NCBI RefSeq assembly: GCF_000686025.1
Contig: NZ_JMLQ01000006.1
Span: 124,001 to 188,000, forward strand
Length of the DNA stretch: 64,000 bases
From: Rhodococcus sp. UNC23MFCrub1.1
GTDB taxonomy: Bacteria > Actinomycetota > Actinomycetes > Mycobacteriales > Mycobacteriaceae
Reading direction: 5' to 3'
In this document: positions 61,993-64,000 of the stretch, in pieces
How the letters are laid out: every line of letters begins with the position of its first letter
How positions within the stretch are numbered: the stretch's first letter is position 1
Program-made: the position numbers and the translations under genes
The notes under the pieces: model-generated
The model's input: only the letters and a program-made list of their open reading frames with translations
Told to the model about the DNA's origin: nothing
The model's database searches: none

Positions 61993-62880
61993 GTGAACGC
62001 CACCGTCCTGGCGGTGCTCTGCGCCGTCGGGGCGGCGGTGTGCATCGCTGTCGGTACCGTCGTCCGCCAGCGGTCGGCGGCGTCGATTCCCGACGAGTAC
62101 GTCGGTCGGCTGGGGCCCATCACCACGCTGATCCGCGAGCCGCTGTGGTGGATCGGCACGGTCGTCGGTATCGGCGGCTACGGCCTGCAGGCGGCGGCGT
62201 TGGGGCTCGGATCCCTTCTCCTGGTGCAGCCGCTCCTCGTGTTGTCCCTGCTGTTCGCGCTGCCGCTGGGTGCTCGGTTCTCCGGCCGCACCGTGTCGGC
62301 GAAGGACTGGCTGTGGGCTGCCGCGCTGACGGCAGCCATCGCGGTCCTCGTCGTCGTGGGCGATCCGCGGCCCGGCGTGGAACGCGCCGAGACGCGGCAC
62401 TGGGTCGTCGTTCTCTGCGTCGGAATCCCGTTCGTTCTCGCCTGTGTTCTCGGCGCGCGCAGCGGCTCCCGGTCCCGGCGCGCCCTGCTGCTGGGACTGG
62501 CCGGCGGTGCGCTGTTCGGCGTCGCGGCCGTGCTGACGAAGAGCGTCGTCCACCTCGCCGGACGCGGACCGCAGCCGCTGCTGACCTCGGTCGAGCCGTA
62601 CGCGCTCGTCGCCGTGGCCGTGGTCGCGATCTCGCTGCAGCAGTCGGCCTTCCAGGTGGGTGCGTTGCAGGCCTCGCTGCCCGCGACGACCGTGATGGAA
62701 CCGATGGTCGCGTCGCTGCTGGGATTCGTCGTGCTGGGCGAGTACCTCGACGCCGATCGTGAGGTCACGGTGGTGCTGGTCGTCGCCCTCATTCTCGTGG
62801 TGGTCTCGGCGGTGGCACTGGCCCGGTCCGCGGGCGCGGCCGAGAACGTCGAACCCGCCCATCCTGCCCCGAACCCGTAG
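61993..62880 (+). CDS. DMT superfamily transporter
   Basis: 295 residues with nine to ten membrane helices in the EamA/NIPA-like pattern: LAVLCAVGAAVCIAVGTVVRQRSA, WWIGTVVGIGGYGLQAAALGLGSLLLVQPLLVLSLLFALPLGA, then LLGLAGGALFGVAAVLTKS and ASLPATTVMEPMVASLLGFVVLGEYL. The substrate is unknown; relatives are annotated as magnesium or drug/metabolite transporters. GTG 61993 lies 5 nt after the previous stop, so it may be co-transcribed with the secreted-protein gene. Confidence 0.82.
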   Translation: MNATVLAVLCAVGAAVCIAVGTVVRQRSAASIPDEYVGRLGPITTLIREPLWWIGTVVGIGGYGLQAAALGLGSLLLVQPLLVLSLLFALPLGARFSGRTVSAKDWLWAAALTAAIAVLVVVGDPRPGVERAETRHWVVVLCVGIPFVLACVLGARSGSRSRRALLLGLAGGALFGVAAVLTKSVVHLAGRGPQPLLTSVEPYALVAVAVVAISLQQSAFQVGALQASLPATTVMEPMVASLLGFVVLGEYLDADREVTVVLVVALILVVVSAVALARSAGAAENVEPAHPAPNP

Positions 62881-62886
62881 CGGCAC

Positions 62887-62892
62887 TAGGCT
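62887..62892 (+). promoter_or_regulatory. -10 hexamer of the HAD gene
   Basis: TAGGCT, six bases before ATG 62899. Confidence 0.45.
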
Positions 62893-62898
62893 CGTCGC

Positions 62899-63693
62899 AT
62901 GAGTCCGATCGGTGGGGTGCTGTTCGACATCGACGGTGTGCTCATGACCAGTTGGCGTCCCGTGCCCGGGGCCGCGGAGACGGTGAGCACGCTGCGCAGC
63001 AACGACGTGGCGTGCGCGTTCCTGACCAACACGACGTCGAAGACGCGGGAGCAGATCTCCGACGCGCTCACCGATGCGGGCATCGAGGTGCACGCCGACG
63101 AGATCGTCACCGCGGCCACTCTCACCGCCGACCACCTGCGGACGCGGTACCCCGGTGCACGGTGCGTCCTCCTCAACAGCGGCCGGATCGCCGACGATCT
63201 GCCCGGCGTGGAGTGGGTCGACAGCGATCCGGACGTGGTGGTGCTCGGCGGCGCCGGCGAGCAGTTCACCCACGAGGCGCTCAGCCGGGTCTACGACTGG
63301 ATGTGTCAGGGCGTGCCCGTCGTCGCGATGCACCGCAGCCTCATGTGGACCACGGCCGAGGGGCTGCGCATCGACACGGGCATGTATCTGACGGGCATGG
63401 AATCGGCGTCCGGCCGCACGGCGACGGCCGTCGGCAAGCCGGCGCCGCTCGGTTTCCAGACGTCGGCGGAACGCATGGGCGTCGATCCGGACCTGGTGGT
63501 GATGGTCGGGGACGATCTCGACAACGACGTGCTCGCCGCCCAGGTCGTCGGCATGCGCGGCATGTTGGTCCGCACGGGCAAGTTCCGTCAGGAACGCCTC
63601 GACCGGCACGCACGCGACCAGTACGCGATGCAACCGGCGTTCGTCGTCGACTCCGTCGCGGACCTGCCGGCGGTGCTGGAGATCGGTCGGTAG
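62899..63693 (+). CDS. HAD-superfamily phosphatase, subfamily IIA (NagD-like)
   Basis: 264 residues. Motif I is LFDIDGVLMTSW (nucleophile and acid Asp), motif II LTNTTSK, motif III lysine in VGKPAP and motif IV MVGDDLDNDV, all intact. A type IIA cap lies between (about 75-165). The substrate is unknown; relatives hydrolyse nucleotide or sugar phosphates. ATG 62899 has leaderless spacing after TAGGCT. Its TAG stop shares one base with the kinase start. Confidence 0.87.
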   Translation: MSPIGGVLFDIDGVLMTSWRPVPGAAETVSTLRSNDVACAFLTNTTSKTREQISDALTDAGIEVHADEIVTAATLTADHLRTRYPGARCVLLNSGRIADDLPGVEWVDSDPDVVVLGGAGEQFTHEALSRVYDWMCQGVPVVAMHRSLMWTTAEGLRIDTGMYLTGMESASGRTATAVGKPAPLGFQTSAERMGVDPDLVVMVGDDLDNDVLAAQVVGMRGMLVRTGKFRQERLDRHARDQYAMQPAFVVDSVADLPAVLEIGR

Positions 63694-64000
63694 TGGTCCT
63701 GCGGCCGGGATCCGAGTTCGCGGGGTTCCGCGTCGAGAGACTGCTCGGTCACGGCGGCACCGCCGAGGTGTATCTCGCCCGACGTGGATCGGCACCGCCG
63801 GAGACCCTGAAGATCCTGCGTGCGGACGCCCCGCGGGACGCGTTCGCGGCCGAGGTGCGGATCGGGGCCCTGCTGCAGCACCCGAACATCGTCGCGGCGC
63901 ACGATCACGGCGAGTTCCGCGGGCGGCCGTGGATGTCGATGTCGCACGTCGACGGGTACAGCGCCGCCCGCCTCGTCGCGCGCGGACAGATCCCACTCGA
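63693..64000 (+). CDS. Serine/threonine protein kinase (N-terminal part)
   Basis: About 102 residues are visible before the window ends. FRVERLLGHGGTAEVYLA is the glycine loop (with GHGG for the usual GxGxxG), followed by the ATP-binding lysine in TLKIL, the helix-C Glu in FAAEVRIGALLQHPNIV and DHGEFRGRPWMSMSHVDG, the hinge. It is a Hanks-type kinase of the bacterial PknB group. GTG 63693 overlaps the HAD stop by 1 nt. The catalytic loop, any membrane helix and any sensor domain lie outside the window. Confidence 0.85.
   Translation, partial: MVLRPGSEFAGFRVERLLGHGGTAEVYLARRGSAPPETLKILRADAPRDAFAAEVRIGALLQHPNIVAAHDHGEFRGRPWMSMSHVDGYSAARLVARGQIPL

Overview
High-GC DNA from a mycolic-acid actinomycete, most likely Rhodococcus or a close relative. 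The evidence is dense, mostly 4-nt-overlapping operons, frequent GTG starts, F420-dependent glucose-6-phosphate dehydrogenase, and a gene order that (from memory) follows Mycobacterium tuberculosis Rv0407-Rv0437c: fgd, pta-ackA, pknG-glnH-glnX, mutT3, thiE/thiOSG, lpqL, thiD, xthA-GNAT-def, DUF3263, LytR_C, sodC, GCS2 ligase, AAA ATPase, pssA-psd. I saw no prophage, insertion sequence, CRISPR array, rRNA or tRNA. No stretch over 300 bases lacks a gene; the longest intergenic gaps are about 205-270 bases and are described below.

Layout. 1-3170: sulfonate-type flavin monooxygenases (the end of one, then ssuD), a DUF1684 protein and a 2-oxoglutarate oxygenase in one chain, facing a ComB-like phosphatase and a membrane protein (3160-4586). 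4667-7815: DUF222/HNH protein and a large FAD/NAD(P)-binding protein. 8071-14374: fgd, a MarR/MFS efflux pair, and pta-ackA. 14375-18980: PknG/GlnH/GlnX amino-acid-sensing kinase module. 19099-22745: mutT3 and thiamine genes with a TPP riboswitch. 22848-27815: ABC exporter, LpqL-type aminopeptidase, class III cyclase, thiD. 28023-34215: paired small acetyltransferase-like proteins, xthA, GNAT, def, DUF3263, LytR_C protein, sodC, GCS2 ligase. 34231-40615: six-gene Mrp Na+/H+ antiporter with MrpB fused into MrpA. 40751-49277: Nudix, two unrecognised polytopic membrane proteins, ICL/PEP-mutase protein, double AAA ATPase, amidotransferase, pssA-psd. 49388-55385: stress region with GlsB, an ECF sigma factor operon and a divergent six-gene Asp23/AmaP operon. 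55396-57779: small proteins and a LysR/DUF5997 pair. 57818-61336: a three-gene redox signalling operon (receiver-thioredoxin-reductase-like fusion, cNMP-domain histidine kinase, UBP zinc finger). 61445-64000: secreted protein, DMT transporter, HAD phosphatase and the start of a Ser/Thr kinase.

Themes. Envelope and redox stress dominate: Mrp antiport, SodC, LytR_C protein, GlsB, Asp23/AmaP, ECF sigma, MutT-type hydrolases, FGD and the redox two-component operon. Many genes have a TAnnnT -10 hexamer 6-8 bases before the start codon, the signature of leaderless mRNAs. The two best candidates for an undescribed system are the receiver-TrxR/kinase/UBP operon and the ECF-sigma/Asp23 divergon. All family assignments come from reading motifs and remembered homologues; no search was run.
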